A stretch of 64,000 bases of DNA, taken from Isoetes taiwanensis (taxonomy: Eukaryota; Streptophyta; Lycopodiopsida; Isoetales; Isoetaceae). The position numbers and the translations under genes are program-made. The DNA lies in contig JAJEKV010000021.1 of assembly GCA_021234155.1 (NCBI GenBank), positions 18,903,011 through 18,967,010 of the forward strand, written 5' to 3'. The first letter of the stretch is position 1. The number at the start of each line of letters is the position of its first letter. The notes under the pieces were generated by a model. That model saw only the letters and a program-made list of their open reading frames with translations. It was not told the DNA's origin and did not search any database. This document shows, in pieces, positions 46,370-57,745 of the stretch.

Positions 46370-47538
46370 GCAAGAAAACTGGCATGAAAGTGAATAAAAC
46401 TAAGATTAAAGTTATGGTCGTTGGTTCTCGAGAATCAATAGTAATGCATCTTGATGGGGAAATTCTGGAACAGGTAAAAAGGTATAAATATTTGGGGATT
46501 GAGTTTACTAATGACTACAGTGGTCTATGGCGGTGGGGAACGCTTGTCCGAGGTTTCCATGTTTTGTATTATTATTCTTTGAGCCCTGGGCGACAAAGAA
46601 ACATCTGGTGTTGGTCTCTTAGGAGGCTTATGTTTAAAGTAATGGTGCAGACAGTTGTGCTCTATGGTTGCCCAGCTTGGGGGCCAGGTTTAGCCAGGGC
46701 AAAGTGGATGGAAATTGAACAGGTATAGAAGAGATTTCTGCTAGAGGAGCTGGGGGTAAAAGTTCAAACTCCTTATGAGATGTTATTAGCAGAGGCGAGA
46801 TTGTATCCGCTGGAGGTGGAAGCATTGTTTCAAACTCTTACCTACTATCAGAGGGTACGGAGCATGGGGGATAATAGGATACCTAAGCAGGCCTTGATAG
46901 AATCTCAAACACAAAGATCATGCGGTGGTATGCTCACCCGGTGGATTGGGTGGCTTTTGGGGTATGGATCTTAATGATCTCCCACTTACAGATGTAGGTT
47001 TTGCGTGCATATGTGATTGAGCGGGCATTACGTAAGATGTGGCCAATTGGCTTATATTGGGGTAAAGCGAAATTTCTATAGACAAGAAGTTAATGCTATG
47101 GTAGTATATGAAGAGCAAGCCTACCTAAAGATGGAGCTTAGCTCGAAAAAATGGCAATTAATTGCTAAATTTAGACTTAGTTCTCATTCTTTGCGATTGA
47201 AAAAGGGACGAAAACAAGGGATCCCCAAAGAGTCAAGTTTACGCCCATGTTGTTTTGAAGCACAAGTGGAGGATGGAGACCATGCTTTGATTAGATGCTT
47301 GGCCTTTTGAGTATATACGAGAAAAGTCACCATATCACGTAGTAGCTCTCTATCAAAGCTATTCGATCTTTCTCCATTAGATCTCGAGCATATCTTTATG
47401 AATATCCAAATCTAGAAATGAGTTATTAGCTCTATATAAGATGGTTGAAAACTTGCTGTCGCCCAAGGGTGAGCCTTTGTTGATTAATTGTTGTTTTCTA
47501 TTTTTATTTGATGGACCCGAGGGTCCAAGGCATGACAA

Positions 47539-47569
<31 letters not shown>
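46370..47569 (+). pseudogene. LINE reverse transcriptase, 3' part, with (AAAT)n tail
   Basis: Continues the RT frame interrupted at 40,840: GMKVNKTKIKVMVVGS (46,382-46,425), RYKYLGIEF (46,480-46,506), VQTVVLYGCPAWGPG (about 46,648-46,690), then a thumb-like part (TPYEMLLAEARLYPLEVEAL). After further frame breaks it has the C-terminal LIAKFRLSSHSLRLKKGRKQ (47,158-47,217) and Cys-Cys-Phe-Glu-Ala...Asp-His-Ala-Leu-Ile-Arg-Cys. The 3' end is about (AATA)8 at 47,537-47,569, the simple-repeat tail left by target-primed reverse transcription. Together with 39,602-40,840 it forms one 5'-truncated LINE. I saw no clear target-site duplication. Confidence 0.88.
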
Positions 47570-47572
<3 letters not shown>

Positions 47573-47841
47573 TTTCCAATACTTGATGTATTCAGAAATG
47601 TCATTCCAATGTGCTTTTGCAATGAATCCACCTCACTCAAAAAAGGCTTAAGAGCTTTTGGTTGACCCCTTGGAATCTTAGGTTTACCATTTTCATCTTC
47701 GTGCCATATAGGTACTCCCTCATCTGGCCTCCATTTATCATCTGAAGGTCTCATCTTCCATTGCATTATTGGCTTACTAGTTATGGTGCCCAGCGTTGCT
47801 GGGCACAATTTGATAACTTGTAAATGTGAAAACTTGTACAA
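47570..47841 (-). pseudogene. DUF7869-type protein, segment upstream of the LINE insertion
   Basis: The minus strand reads ITSKPIMQWKMRPSDDKWRP, then PIWHEDENGKPKIPRGQPKA, then EVDSLQKHIGMTFLNTSSIG before running into the LINE tail. The 'hydrophobic-x-Gln-[WY]-K ... W-x-P ... P-x-G-x-P' pattern is one I associate with the region after the DUF7869 core. With the C-terminal part at 39,598-38,968 on the same strand, it brackets the LINE, implying the LINE inserted into this gene. Confidence 0.5.
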
Positions 47842-50800
47842 TCCAGCACAACTTGTTGGAAGTATACTTTATGTTGTCTTCAATTTTGAGAGCATATGTT
47901 ATGGTGTCTTCAATATGCATCCTGTGGAAATTTGTTGGGAGCATATTTTATGTTCTCTTCAATTTGTGTCCCAACATATTTCTTGAACTTTGATTCATCA
48001 GCAACATATACATAATAAATAATTAGCACTCAAATAATTGCATTTCTTGACACAACTGAAGGGCCTTTGGCCTTCTCCAAGTTTGGCATGTGCCATTACG
48101 ATGGCAAACTCTATATGTTCATTAGGTTTATCAGCATTTAAAATATTGTCAAAGATGGTTGAAAAATGTTATCAAAGATGAGCATTTAAAATATTGTCAA
48201 GGATGGTTGAAACAATTACTGTATGCTTGATGTATGCAGTAACCATCTTTGACATTGTTTTTGCACAACATTTCATATAACGCTAGTTTTGTTAGCTGAA
48301 ATTGGAGATTTTCTTGTTTTTTAACATGTTTGAATGTATAATATGTATTTGTTTAACAAATCAAGACATCTTTGAAAATGATATGATATGTATTCAATTA
48401 ACAATTCAAGACATCTTTGAAAATGATATGTAACATAAATATCGATTTTGTTAACAATTCAACATTATATCGTGTATATCCTTAAGGGAATTGACAAATA
48501 ATCCTCAAGGAAATTGACATTTTACAGTTGAAAAAGGAATGAATTACAATTATGAATTCCAATTTTATGTTTACTCTTTTGGAAAGACCTTCTAATCATT
48601 TATATTATGGAGTACATGTAATGTAGATCTAGACAAATACATATTTAATTTTGCACATCTTTTTCTGTGCCACATATCATTGCTCGTCTTTGCCGTGCAA
48701 CTGCCAGGCACCTTCGGGTTAGTTTGTTTTATGTTTCTTCATGCATGTCCTGTCAAATTGGGCAATGCCATTGCAGAATTTGACGTATACCAAGAACATC
48801 TTGACATCATAGTTCAAACATATTGGTTCTTGCAAATGACTCATGGAGGAGCTGCACATCTGTGTTTTGTTGCTACCGGAGAAGGTAAACATCTGTAAGT
48901 GGGATCGAAATACCATCTCAAACTTGCATGCTATCCTACATGTTCGAATATTAGCTGAGCAGCATCCCTCATGATTCTTGACATGGATGGAATAGCCTTG
49001 TGCAGGTAGGACACAGGTAGTCAAATAGGATTTTTGTTCTTGTGCACACAGTCTCCCGAGTACGTGGTAAGGAAATAAGAAACACACTCCCCCCAACTAT
49101 TGTAGCATTCCAAAAACATCAATTCCTGTCAAATCCAAAGCAAATAGATAGATTCTTTATTGAACCCAATATTGTTTATTGAATAAGAATAATCAGAATA
49201 TTTCTTTCGTAATATACCTCTGGTGGATGTTGTAGACATAGCTCATTATCCTTAGCTTGATGTGAATGATCTTTGTCCCAAAGCATGTCACCTGCCATGA
49301 CGTTTTGATGGAAGGCTATGCTTCTAATGAGCCATTATTGTGCCATTACTGCAAAGAAGAGAAGAAAACTATGAAGGCAGTAGTTATAGCAATTACCTAA
49401 TTTATTGATCGAAAAATCTTATACATTTTCAAGTTCGCACCTCTCAATACTTACCCAAGGGTGCATTCCAACTTCCAAAACAATAGGGTTAACGGTCATG
49501 CCAACTCCAATACTCCAGCAAACAATGCCAGCAACAATGAGGATTTGTTTTCTTCCCAAAAAGAAGAATGCAGAATATTTTGACTTATGCCTCTGTAATA
49601 ATGCGTTCTTCTTGCATGGTTCTGCGGACATATATACCCATTCAACACGTAATAAGAAATGCAATGGGGACCTGAGATCAGTCAAGACCCAATATCCAAC
49701 TGCACAGGGTTCTAGATTTAACACGCTCTGATTTAAGAAACATACAACTTCATGTTAGTTTCTTTATTATCTTAACATATCCTTTGTTGAAAACAACAGA
49801 TTCTTTGTTGAATTACAATAAATATTTTCAAATATATCCCTGGAGGACGCTGGAGACATAACCTCATGTCTTTAGCTTGATGTGATGGTATTCATCACAA
49901 AACATGTCTGCTACCATGCACATTCTGATGGAAGGCTGAATATATGGCGGTTGAAGATTCCCGCAAATTTGAAATCATATACCAAAGAAATTCAATCAAA
50001 ATAGCAACCAATGCAAATGTTTCTAACCAAGCTTTGTCCCACCAAGCTTAAACAATTTGAAATAGAGAATTGACGGAATGGCAGATCCCTTTTGTGCATT
50101 TGTAGATGGCCGTTGGACACAGTTCGATCCTAAAAGCGAAAGACAAAATCTTTATATTACGCTTTTAGACAAAATGAAAACACATAATGATCCGCAGCCT
50201 AACTCGCCATGTCCTATTTCAACCAGACCAATTCTAAGGGCAATATCTAACTGTAAGGTGACGTAGATAGAGACCCAAATCTAAAAAGCACATGTTCATG
50301 GAGTGGATCCCTATATTATAAGCTAGCTAAGATCAAAACAACTACAGTTTAAAGCACAATTCATCGTAAAATAATTACATGTAGCAACTACCTATTAATA
50401 AGACACCTCTGATTGCACTGTCTAATAAGAGACCTCCATTTGCATGTGCTTCTGGGACATATGGGTTATTTTCAGATCTAAAAGCTTGAGGTGCCTTACG
50501 AAAATGTGAATCCATCTTTAAGCAAATCACATAAGCATCCGGATTCTCCCGATGGCTCAATGAACAGCCCTAACTCTTACGTTGGCTCACGCTAGTCTAG
50601 ATGAAGTGCATCCACCTTGATGCACTCTGGCGACAGAAATGTATGAAGAGGCCCATATCCATTTGCAAGTTGTCGTTGACGCCATAGCTTGCCATCGGGC
50701 GCCATAGCAAAGCTCTAAAAATTGTGGCAACAATGGGATTTCGTGGCTTCGTGGACAAAAGGGCTTTATTTGGACCTTCTAATTTAAAAAAAAAAAGGCT

Positions 50801-50880
50801 TCATGTAGACCCTTTGATCTTGTCAAGTTATTTGTGGCCGTTAGATCTAGGGCTGGATCCAAATCCAGGAATTACGGCAT
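47842..50880. other. Mostly non-coding; two diverged exon-like copies
   Basis: This lies between two parts of the DUF7869-like gene and is either a long intron or a further insertion. On the minus strand, 49,622-49,455 is an exon-like piece (acceptor 'tccgcag', donor GTAAGTATT) with a hydrophobic segment (QILIVAGIVCWSIGVGMTVN). 49,318-49,214 is another (HQNVMAGDMLWDKDHSHQAK), and its diverged copy lies at 49,937-49,834, about 620 bases away. I cannot assign a family; a membrane protein fragment is possible. Confidence 0.3.
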
Positions 50881-50884
50881 AACA

Positions 50885-52481
50885 TTATAATATAAGATTT
50901 CCCATGACCCAGAAAGTGTACTGAAGAGGTCTAGATTGACCTTCCATATCAAGAGCATAACCTTCGATAAAATTCTTCCAATCAGGCACCTCTTGTATGA
51001 TCAACCCTATAGGAGAAGGTGAAATGCATTCACTAAGAACTTCCATTAGTTTAGGAAGATTGGTCACGCTTTGAGATTTCAATCAAAGACTATACTTCCC
51101 AAACAATGCATCCACATCCTCATGAGTATGTCCACGCATTAAGAACCCTAAATTCACTCTTTCAAAGACACCCACAGCTGTTAAATAAGATAGGAATGAG
51201 AACATATAACTGTTTTTATTTTGTCCAGCACAATTGTCAAGTTGGAGAAGGAACTTTGGTCGTAGATCTCGAGGTTGGGGATGTGAACTTGAGGCTCCGA
51301 CATGTTCAGAAGCACCTGACTTCCTAAACCTTGCCTTAGTAAAATTCTCTAAATTATTAGGCTTTCTATCCAACAATGCAATCAAGAGTGGTTGGCTACC
51401 ACCTCCAGGGGTTGTGGAGGTCACCGTAATAACCACTCTCATAGTTCCTCAAGCACCTCATCACACTTTCAATATGAAAATCAGACCATCACTCCACACT
51501 TGCAAACTAAAATGGCCATAATAAATTGGCACCGAGCTATGCACTATTGCACCGCCGAGAGACTTGCATAGGATAAGCTCTATTGATTTGCTTGGGTATG
51601 TAACTATACTGTGGCAAACAAGTCTTCGATTGATCCATCTTGTTATGTATAATACAAACATAGTTATTGGATTCCAAACATAATTTAATGTTCTCCAAAT
51701 CCAATAAGTGGATCTACATGATAGTTGGACCGTCATGTGATCTTTCATTTGCTCCCTTATCTTAGCCCTTTGGCTTGGTTGTTGGTCTTATCCGTAATCT
51801 CTTTCAACTTAGCACACAAGTTGCACTTTGCAAAGTTGTTCAAGTGTCTATAGTGACATGCTTGAAGTGCTTGCTCCATAGTCTCATCAAGCTGGGTTGA
51901 GATATTGCAGTGTACCATTAGTTCTCTAAGCAAAGCATTCACTTCCTCCAATATGCTCTTTCCTGGTACAATAGAATGGCAATCTCTTCTACAACTATTT
52001 TTCCTTGTTGATCTTTCCTACTTTTATGTGGCATATTCTCAAAGATTGAATTCAACATATTTTTTCAAAAAACCTCCCAAGCAAATAGATCCTAGAAGTT
52101 GGCCTCAACATGCCATTATTTCCATGTAATGCAATTTTGCTCCCCTTTGCATGACTTGCTTGCCAATTTTGCCAAGATGAAATTGGAATGCGATGAATAT
52201 TTATCCATGCAACTATACATATCATGCCCCTAGCAGTAAGTATTTTTTTTCTTTGGATATTTTTCATCTTGAAGTGCAAGCTCATGAATGGAGTACATGT
52301 AAGTCCTCCTCTCATCATAAGTATACTCTTCGAAGGTGGCTCTTGCTTCCACCAATTCATCAATTTCAAACTTCTGAACACAATTAGCCCAACAACATTC
52401 CATTCCCCTTACCTTAGTCATAGCTTCACGTAAACAATCATTACTTGACTTGGACCTCTTGCTAGGATAATGTTTCACCAC
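50885..52481 (-). pseudogene. DUF7869-like transposase-type protein, core part
   Basis: Minus-strand pieces appear in order. 52,481-52,230 has RGMECCWANCVQKF, a Cys motif, and YTYDERRTYMYSIHELALQD. Then about 52,200-52,050 has IALHGNNGML. 51,951-51,757 has CNLCAKLKEITDK. Near 51,650-51,600 is KMDQSKTCLPQ. 51,442-51,083 has the best block: FLLQLDNCAGQNKNSYMFSF and GFLMRGHTHEDVDALFGKY. After one in-frame stop, 51,082-50,885 has DWKNFIEGYALDMEGQSRPL. The Asp-Asn-Cys-x-x-x-N-K and G-H-T-H-E-D-[IV]-D signature is that of DUF7869, found in multi-copy plant and invertebrate proteins thought to be transposon-derived; Asp and Glu there could be catalytic in an RNase H-like fold (inference). At least three frame breaks show decay. 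Confidence 0.65.
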
Positions 52482-52489
52482 CGACCGCG

Positions 52490-53165
52490 TCCCTATTCTC
52501 TAAAAATGTGGTCCCGGCAAATATTGGAGGTGCATTAACAAAATCGTCATCCACAACCTCTCGCTCGTAAAAGGAATTCTCCTATAAACTCAATGCAGGG
52601 CTATAGGCCATGGCATGATGCATGGAGCCTCCAATTGTTTAATACAAGCTATGCAATCCTGGTGATTTAACCCTTTTTCCTTCCATTTTTCTTCCTAAAC
52701 TTGTTATGGCCACACCCCACTTTATCCTCTCCTAACCTTTCATCATTGATGCCTTGGATAGGATCGCCAGTATGATAGTTCCTTCACCTACTAGCTCCTT
52801 ATTGCATTGGTGCTTCACTTTCACCTTCTTATTCTTCCAATCCAACCCATCAGAGGGATAATTTGCTTAGTAGTCTCAAATTCAACACCCCTTGGGTGGT
52901 CCACACCATTGACCTACAAGAACAATGTTAACAATGGGGTAACAATGCGATAAGAACATGTGGTAACAATATTGATACATGTTGGGGGTGATAGGCATTA
53001 CATTTTTACCCTTTTTAGGATCCACACGCTTCATCTATATAAAGTTAAATGTCTTAATATTAGTTAAAAAAAAAGGACAAAGTAATTATCAGAATAGATT
53101 AAAGGGAACTTCAAAAAATACAAAAAAAAAAACCATTAAATGGGCAAATATTAGTTGTAAGTGCA
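52490..53165. other. Non-coding stretch
   Basis: No gene is supported. This is where the promoter and first exon of the DUF7869-like gene would lie; I see no clear TATA or start. Confidence 0.35.
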
Positions 53166-53168
53166 GCC

Positions 53169-53500
53169 AAAAATAGGTTGTAAGTATAGATGAGGTGTAG
53201 ATAATTATACAAAATTAATGATAACATAGGGTGTATGTAAGTAGTACTAAAGAGTTAAGTATAGGTTGTAATTCTAGATTATTAAGTATAGGCAAAAAAT
53301 AGGTTGTAAGTATAGCTGAGGTGTAATGTGGAATTATACAAAATTAATGATAAATAGGGTGTATGTAAGTAGTACTAAAGAGTTAAGTATAGGTTTTAAT
53401 TCTAGAGTATTAAGTATAGGCAAAAAATAGGTTGTAAGTATAGCTGACGTGTGGGTAATTCTATAGAGAATTAATGATAACCTAGGGTGTAATTATTTCA
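53169..53500 (+). repeat. 126-128-bp tandem repeat
   Basis: 'aataggttgtaagtatag' begins near 53,172, 53,298 and 53,426, each followed by 'tgaggtgt' or 'tgacgtgt', an 'attatacaaaattaatgata' block and 'gggtgtatgtaagtagtact'. That gives about two and a half copies with a 126-128-bp period. Confidence 0.8.
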
Positions 53501-53617
53501 ATAGAAGTAATGATAGCTAATTCGTATAGGTTATAATTCGTATATGATGTGATGGAATCATAATTACAACCGCCCTATTAAGTTATAATACTAAATCTTG
53601 CATGCAACTACTATATC

Positions 53618-53662
53618 CTTCCTTCCTTCCTTCCTCCCTCCCTCCCTCCCTCCCTCCCTCCC
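53618..53662. repeat. (CCTT)n(CCTC)n microsatellite
   Basis: Pure pyrimidine run of four CTTCC-type repeats, then seven TCCC repeats. Its reverse complement is at 56,461-56,514, so the two runs face each other about 2.85 kb apart. Confidence 0.9.
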
Positions 53663-54200
53663 ACCATGGTGAGCCATGTCGCCCGGCAGCTCCATCCCGG
53701 CCGGACTGGCGCCCCGAGAGAGGAGGAGATCAAGAAATTGATCAAGGAATTTCTTCCCCCCCCCAGATGCCGCCGGCTGCCTTCCCACTCCGCTACGTCC
53801 CGGGATGAATGCTGAGGAGTTGTTTATTGAGGGCAAGCTTCGCCAGAAATCTGAATCTTAGTAGCAAAGACTAGCAGCCCCGAGTCCCCACACACACCTG
53901 CAGATTCGTGATGAAGAGCCGGAGAAGGAGGTCGGAATAGCGTAAGAACCGGAGGAAGCGGATATTGAGGAGTGGCGGAAGAATTGGAGGAAGAGAAGAA
54001 GCAGATTATAATGGATGCCCTCTCCTCCTCCGATGAAGATTGCGTTCGTAAGCCATCCTTGAAGAGATGGCGTAAGAAAAGCTCGAGAGGAAGAAGAGGG
54101 AGGACGAGGAGGAAGAGCCCTAAATTTTTGTTTGTTTGTTATTCAGTTTTTTTTGCAGAAAGCGAGCTAGGCATCTCCAAAAAAGGCCTCAACCGATGAT
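53663..54200 (+). pseudogene. Acidic/basic coding-like relic, unidentified
   Basis: From an ATG in 'ccaccatggtgagc' the sequence is GC-rich and codes, through several frames, for charged segments. The last (53,972-54,160) reads EELEEEKKQIIMDALSSSDE, then a run of Arg/Lys/Ser. It looks like the decayed N-terminus of a nuclear protein, but I recognise no family. Confidence 0.25.
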
Positions 54201-54449
54201 TTTGAATGGAGCTAGGCATCTCCTTAAACTGCCTTGAACTTTTGTTATTTTGGATCAAAGAGCTGGGCAACCCTAATAAAAGGCCCTCCTTATGTAAAAT
54301 ATTTTTCTGATAATACAAAGACTTACTTCCTGCAATTTGTTTTTGAATTCTGTAATTTGTTTTGAATTCTTCCTGTAATTTTGATAACCTTAGTTTTGAA
54401 ATCACGCATAATGATTTAAGTTTGTGTGCAAAATGTTTAAATTGTACAG

Positions 54450-54685
54450 TAGTCCAATACACGTCTGGCGTGAATTGCATACAGTAACTAGCTTGCTTAT
54501 CTTAATATTAATCTCTCACAAAAAAGACTTCTGCTAATTATATTAATGCATTCAATGAGTTTAAACTTCAAAGTAGCTCAATTCACGCCTGGCGTGAATT
54601 GGATACAATGGCAAATTAACAATGGACATAAAGTGCATTCAAATTATAAATGAATGGATTCGCGCGTGGCGTGAAATCACAAAAG
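54450..54685. repeat. Three TTCACGCC-GGCGTGAA-type palindromes
   Basis: AATTCACGCC-T-GGCGTGAATT (about 54,580-54,600) is a perfect 10-bp-arm palindrome. Imperfect versions occur at about 54,460-54,478 (acacgtctggcgtgaattg) and 54,658-54,677 (attcgcgcgtggcgtgaaat). They are roughly 100 bases apart. Confidence 0.75.
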
Positions 54686-55256
54686 TGCATTTAAATTATA
54701 AAATGGAATTCCGCTACCGACGCCAATTCGCTTAACGATAGTTACTTACGCCGGCCCCCACCTCCCACGCCTAGCATTAACTCAAATGACGTTGTGGTTG
54801 AGCAGTTTGAACACACGCCTGACGCCAGACAAATCAAGTTCCTCCGTGCCCGAAGGACATTTGTTGCCATGGCCTATGCCAATCTTATAGTTTCGTGAAG
54901 GTCTTGATATTTACTGCCATATTAATATGACCGTTTTTGGTGAGTTGTGGTCGGGGATGGCTACAAGCATAGGCTTATTCAATGAGTTATGTCGTCCTCG
55001 AGGGGCTTGAAATGGAGAATGCTCAAATTTCGGCCAGATTCTTGTGTGCCACCGTTCTTAGAACTTGTGCCAAACATTTGAGACTAATGTGCCAAAGATT
55101 TGATACCACTTGAGGAATAACACCTGTAGGAATAACACATGATCTAATTAAAACAATGTAAAAGAGTGTCTAGTGTTTTGTAAATTCTCGAATGGTTCCG
55201 GCCCATGGCCCTCATAATTTTGAAATTTTGAATGAATGGTCTAGTATGCAAGCGTG

Positions 55257-55616
55257 TTATATTTCATACAAAATGACGTAATCAGCTTTGAGCATCTTAG
55301 TATATGTACTCAATCTACTTCTTCTGATGCATCTTCCTCTATTTCTTCCGAAAAAATGACTCACCTTTTTTAAGTGAATTACTGGCCATGCAACAAAGGT
55401 TCCGATGCTTTCTCCGACTGTGTCTCCATCAGGATGCCTTCTGGGTAATGCTTCGTCATTGAAATGGCAACTGGTAACTAGGATCTTCACATGATCATTT
55501 CCCAGAAGAACTCCATGGCATACTGCTTCCGTTTCGACTGATTCTATCTTGCAATTTCCCACCCTCCTCTTCAAATTTGTCGTCAGCATGTAACATTCCT
55601 CTCCAACGCTGTTCAA
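55257..55616 (-). pseudogene. DUF8039-like domain fragment
   Basis: The minus strand encodes GEECYMLTTNLKRRVGNCKI, then AVCHGVLLGNDHVKILVTSC, then ALPRRHPDGDTVGESIGTFV-AWP. The order Gly-x2-Cys-[YH]-[LM], [VA]-[AC]-x-G-x-[VL], a strand with V-x-[VI]-x-V, then a Pro-rich loop and 'x-G-x-[FV]-V-A-W-P' is the DUF8039 pattern, common in plant proteins linked to CACTA/En-Spm-type transposon genes. The segment is domain-sized (about 80 residues) with a basic tail and no flanking transposase in view. Confidence 0.55.
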
Positions 55617-55904
55617 TCTCGTAAGATTATGGGATTAAATTGGAGCTTGCGATCTAGAAGAGTAGACGAACTTAGCTCGACAGCGCTCAGGCGCAGGGTT
55701 CTCCCCAGTTCTTCCGAGTTCTTTCGAGCTCTTCGAATGGCAAGAAAGGATGGCGGCAAGATTAGGTGGCATTTTCACATTATCTGTTAATTGTACTGCT
55801 TTTTTAGCGGCTGAGTGAAATCTAATTATGGATTTTGCAATACGGCGGTCATTGAACCATTAAATGCTCGTACAATCGCGTGTCGTCCATTAGGCGCAAT
55901 CGTA

Positions 55905-56100
55905 AGATTGCTGACCGTCGATTTGAAGTCGATCCGCGAAATCTAAATAATCGCTCGCTACTATCGAACCGTCGATCTCTAGTCGATCCGAATGAAACCC
56001 GTCGATCCAAAGTCGAATCGATTAATCAAACTCGACCGTCGATTGCTTATGGAAATCTATATAAGTTTTTGAATTTCATACCCAACTTTTGATTGCAGAC
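55905..56100 (+). promoter_or_regulatory. CGTCGAT repeats and TATA box, LTR-type promoter
   Basis: Four spaced pairs of 'cgtcgat' with 'agtcgatc' or 'agtcgaat' (about 55,914-56,045) lead into CTATATAAG (56,059-56,067) and a transcribed-looking region. The repeated direct motifs just before a strong TATA box look like enhancer repeats of an LTR or pararetroviral promoter. No gene follows in the next 400 bases, so the owner is unknown. Confidence 0.4.
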
Positions 56101-56460
56101 TTGTTCGGTATTTCAAGAATTCAAGAACTCTAAGACGCTCAAGAACTTTTCGGATGCATCCAGATGATCTCGGCCATTCAAATTAGGGCTCGATGCACTA
56201 CTTACGGTATAACATTATAATATAAGATAATATAAGATAATTAGATAGAAGAAGAGGTTGAGAGAGTCTTATGTGTACTATAGCTGCAAATGCGATTCAG
56301 ATCCGTGTGGGATACTTTGCACTTAAATCGTATTTGATCCATTAGGGATCTGTGTATTATAATACTTCCAATCTAATCAATACAAAAAGTTCTTACCTTT
56401 AAAAAGAGTAGATAATAATAATAATTTTGGGGATTTAGTATCTTTTCACTAGAGATGTGA

Positions 56461-56514
56461 AGGAAGGAAGGAAGGGAGGGAGGGAGGGAGGGAGGGAGGG
56501 AGGAAGGAGGGAGG
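56461..56514. repeat. (GGAA)n(GGGA)n microsatellite
   Basis: Purine run on the plus strand; reverse complement of the run at 53,618-53,662. It sits at the expected 3' end of the minus-strand LINE that follows. Confidence 0.9.
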
Positions 56515-56754
56515 AATTTTTAACGTCCGCCAAACCCAATCGGGTTATGGGACTCAATACAAAAGAGAGGGCAAAAGCCCAGATCAAAACTCTGGGACCA
56601 AGCCCCGCGGACTAAACCAAAAGGCCGGGCCAAAATCAAACGTGGGGACTAGCCCCAGTACACAGAACTCGGGGGATGATGCCCCGTAGCAAATCACAAT
56701 ACTAGAATAAAACACAACAAAAGGGCATAAGCCCTAGCAGATCTCGGAGTCAAA

Positions 56755-57198
56755 TCAACTATACAAACCATCGCCATGGATCAAGTGGCGGTGATTCCTA
56801 ATGATAGCCTGGCCGCTTCTATACACGACCCAACTTATGGTGCGCACGAGCCTCGCTGACTCGACACAATTCATCCTTCCTGGCAGAGCTTGTGGCCGGG
56901 TAACGCCTTCCGGACGGAGAAGGAGGTCCCTTTGCAAGTGATTGCCATAGCGGGGGATGCGGCATGGACAAAGCATCCCCCGGCCGACCAGTAAATGACG
57001 GGCGGCGCATGTCCGCCCAACTCGACGAGCCGAGAGAATGCCATCTGCCTTTACGTGCATCACCTCTGCAAAGAAACGGGTCACCTCATCTGCCCCAGGA
57101 GTGTCACTTGCTTCCTCCAAACCCACAATACGTAGGTTCAAGGCGGTCTTGCCGTGGTCTCCGGCGACTTCAAAGCTGGATCCGCATTGGGTAAACAA
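56755..57198 (-). pseudogene. LINE ORF1-like (RRM-type) protein fragment
   Basis: The first 50 residues contain LNLRIVGLEEASDTPGADEV, then TRFFAEVMHV and ARRVGRTC. 'N-[LI]-R-I-x-G-L-x-E', a helix with F-[FV], then 'A-x-R-[VI]-G' is the RRM-like core of ORF1 proteins of L1-type elements, which bind element RNA. After 'RRVGRTCAARHLLV' the frame probably shifts, because the remaining residues lose the pattern. The real start lies upstream, past the limit of this frame. Confidence 0.6.
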
Positions 57199-57745
57199 CT
57201 ACGGATGATGGCCGTGTAGGGCATAGGTGTGGTATCATCACCGGGACGTAGCATCCACATGCTCGGCACGCTTAACCCCTGTGGAAGGTACGGGTGTAGC
57301 ACCCCGGTGCGCATTGAATCAGCTCCGGCCGATCAGAAAGCAACATTCTAAAGCCGGACCCGGCTTCCCAAGGGCAACCGAGCCGATGTTCCTATGAGTG
57401 TGATCGCCGATTGATCGCGGCGGATCCCACTAACAAATCGAGGCGCATAATGGATCCGGTGCATCAATCCTCGGTCAAGGCGGCCGAAACAAGATGCATC
57501 CGAACGGATCGGTGGTTCCGAGGGGTGTGTCCCGTGTGCCAAGATAGGGCGCCGAGGCCCAAATGATGGGGCTGCTCGAAGATATGGCGAATTAAGGGTC
57601 ATAGGGCCTATTTAAGACCGCTCAGCAGCCTTTGACGAGGTTCTTTTCTTTACGGTCTTCCGGCCATGCGCTTGATCCGACGAGCCATTCGTGAGCAACA
57701 AGTGGATGGGCTAGAAATTAGCAAATAGCGAAAATCAGTTAGCTA

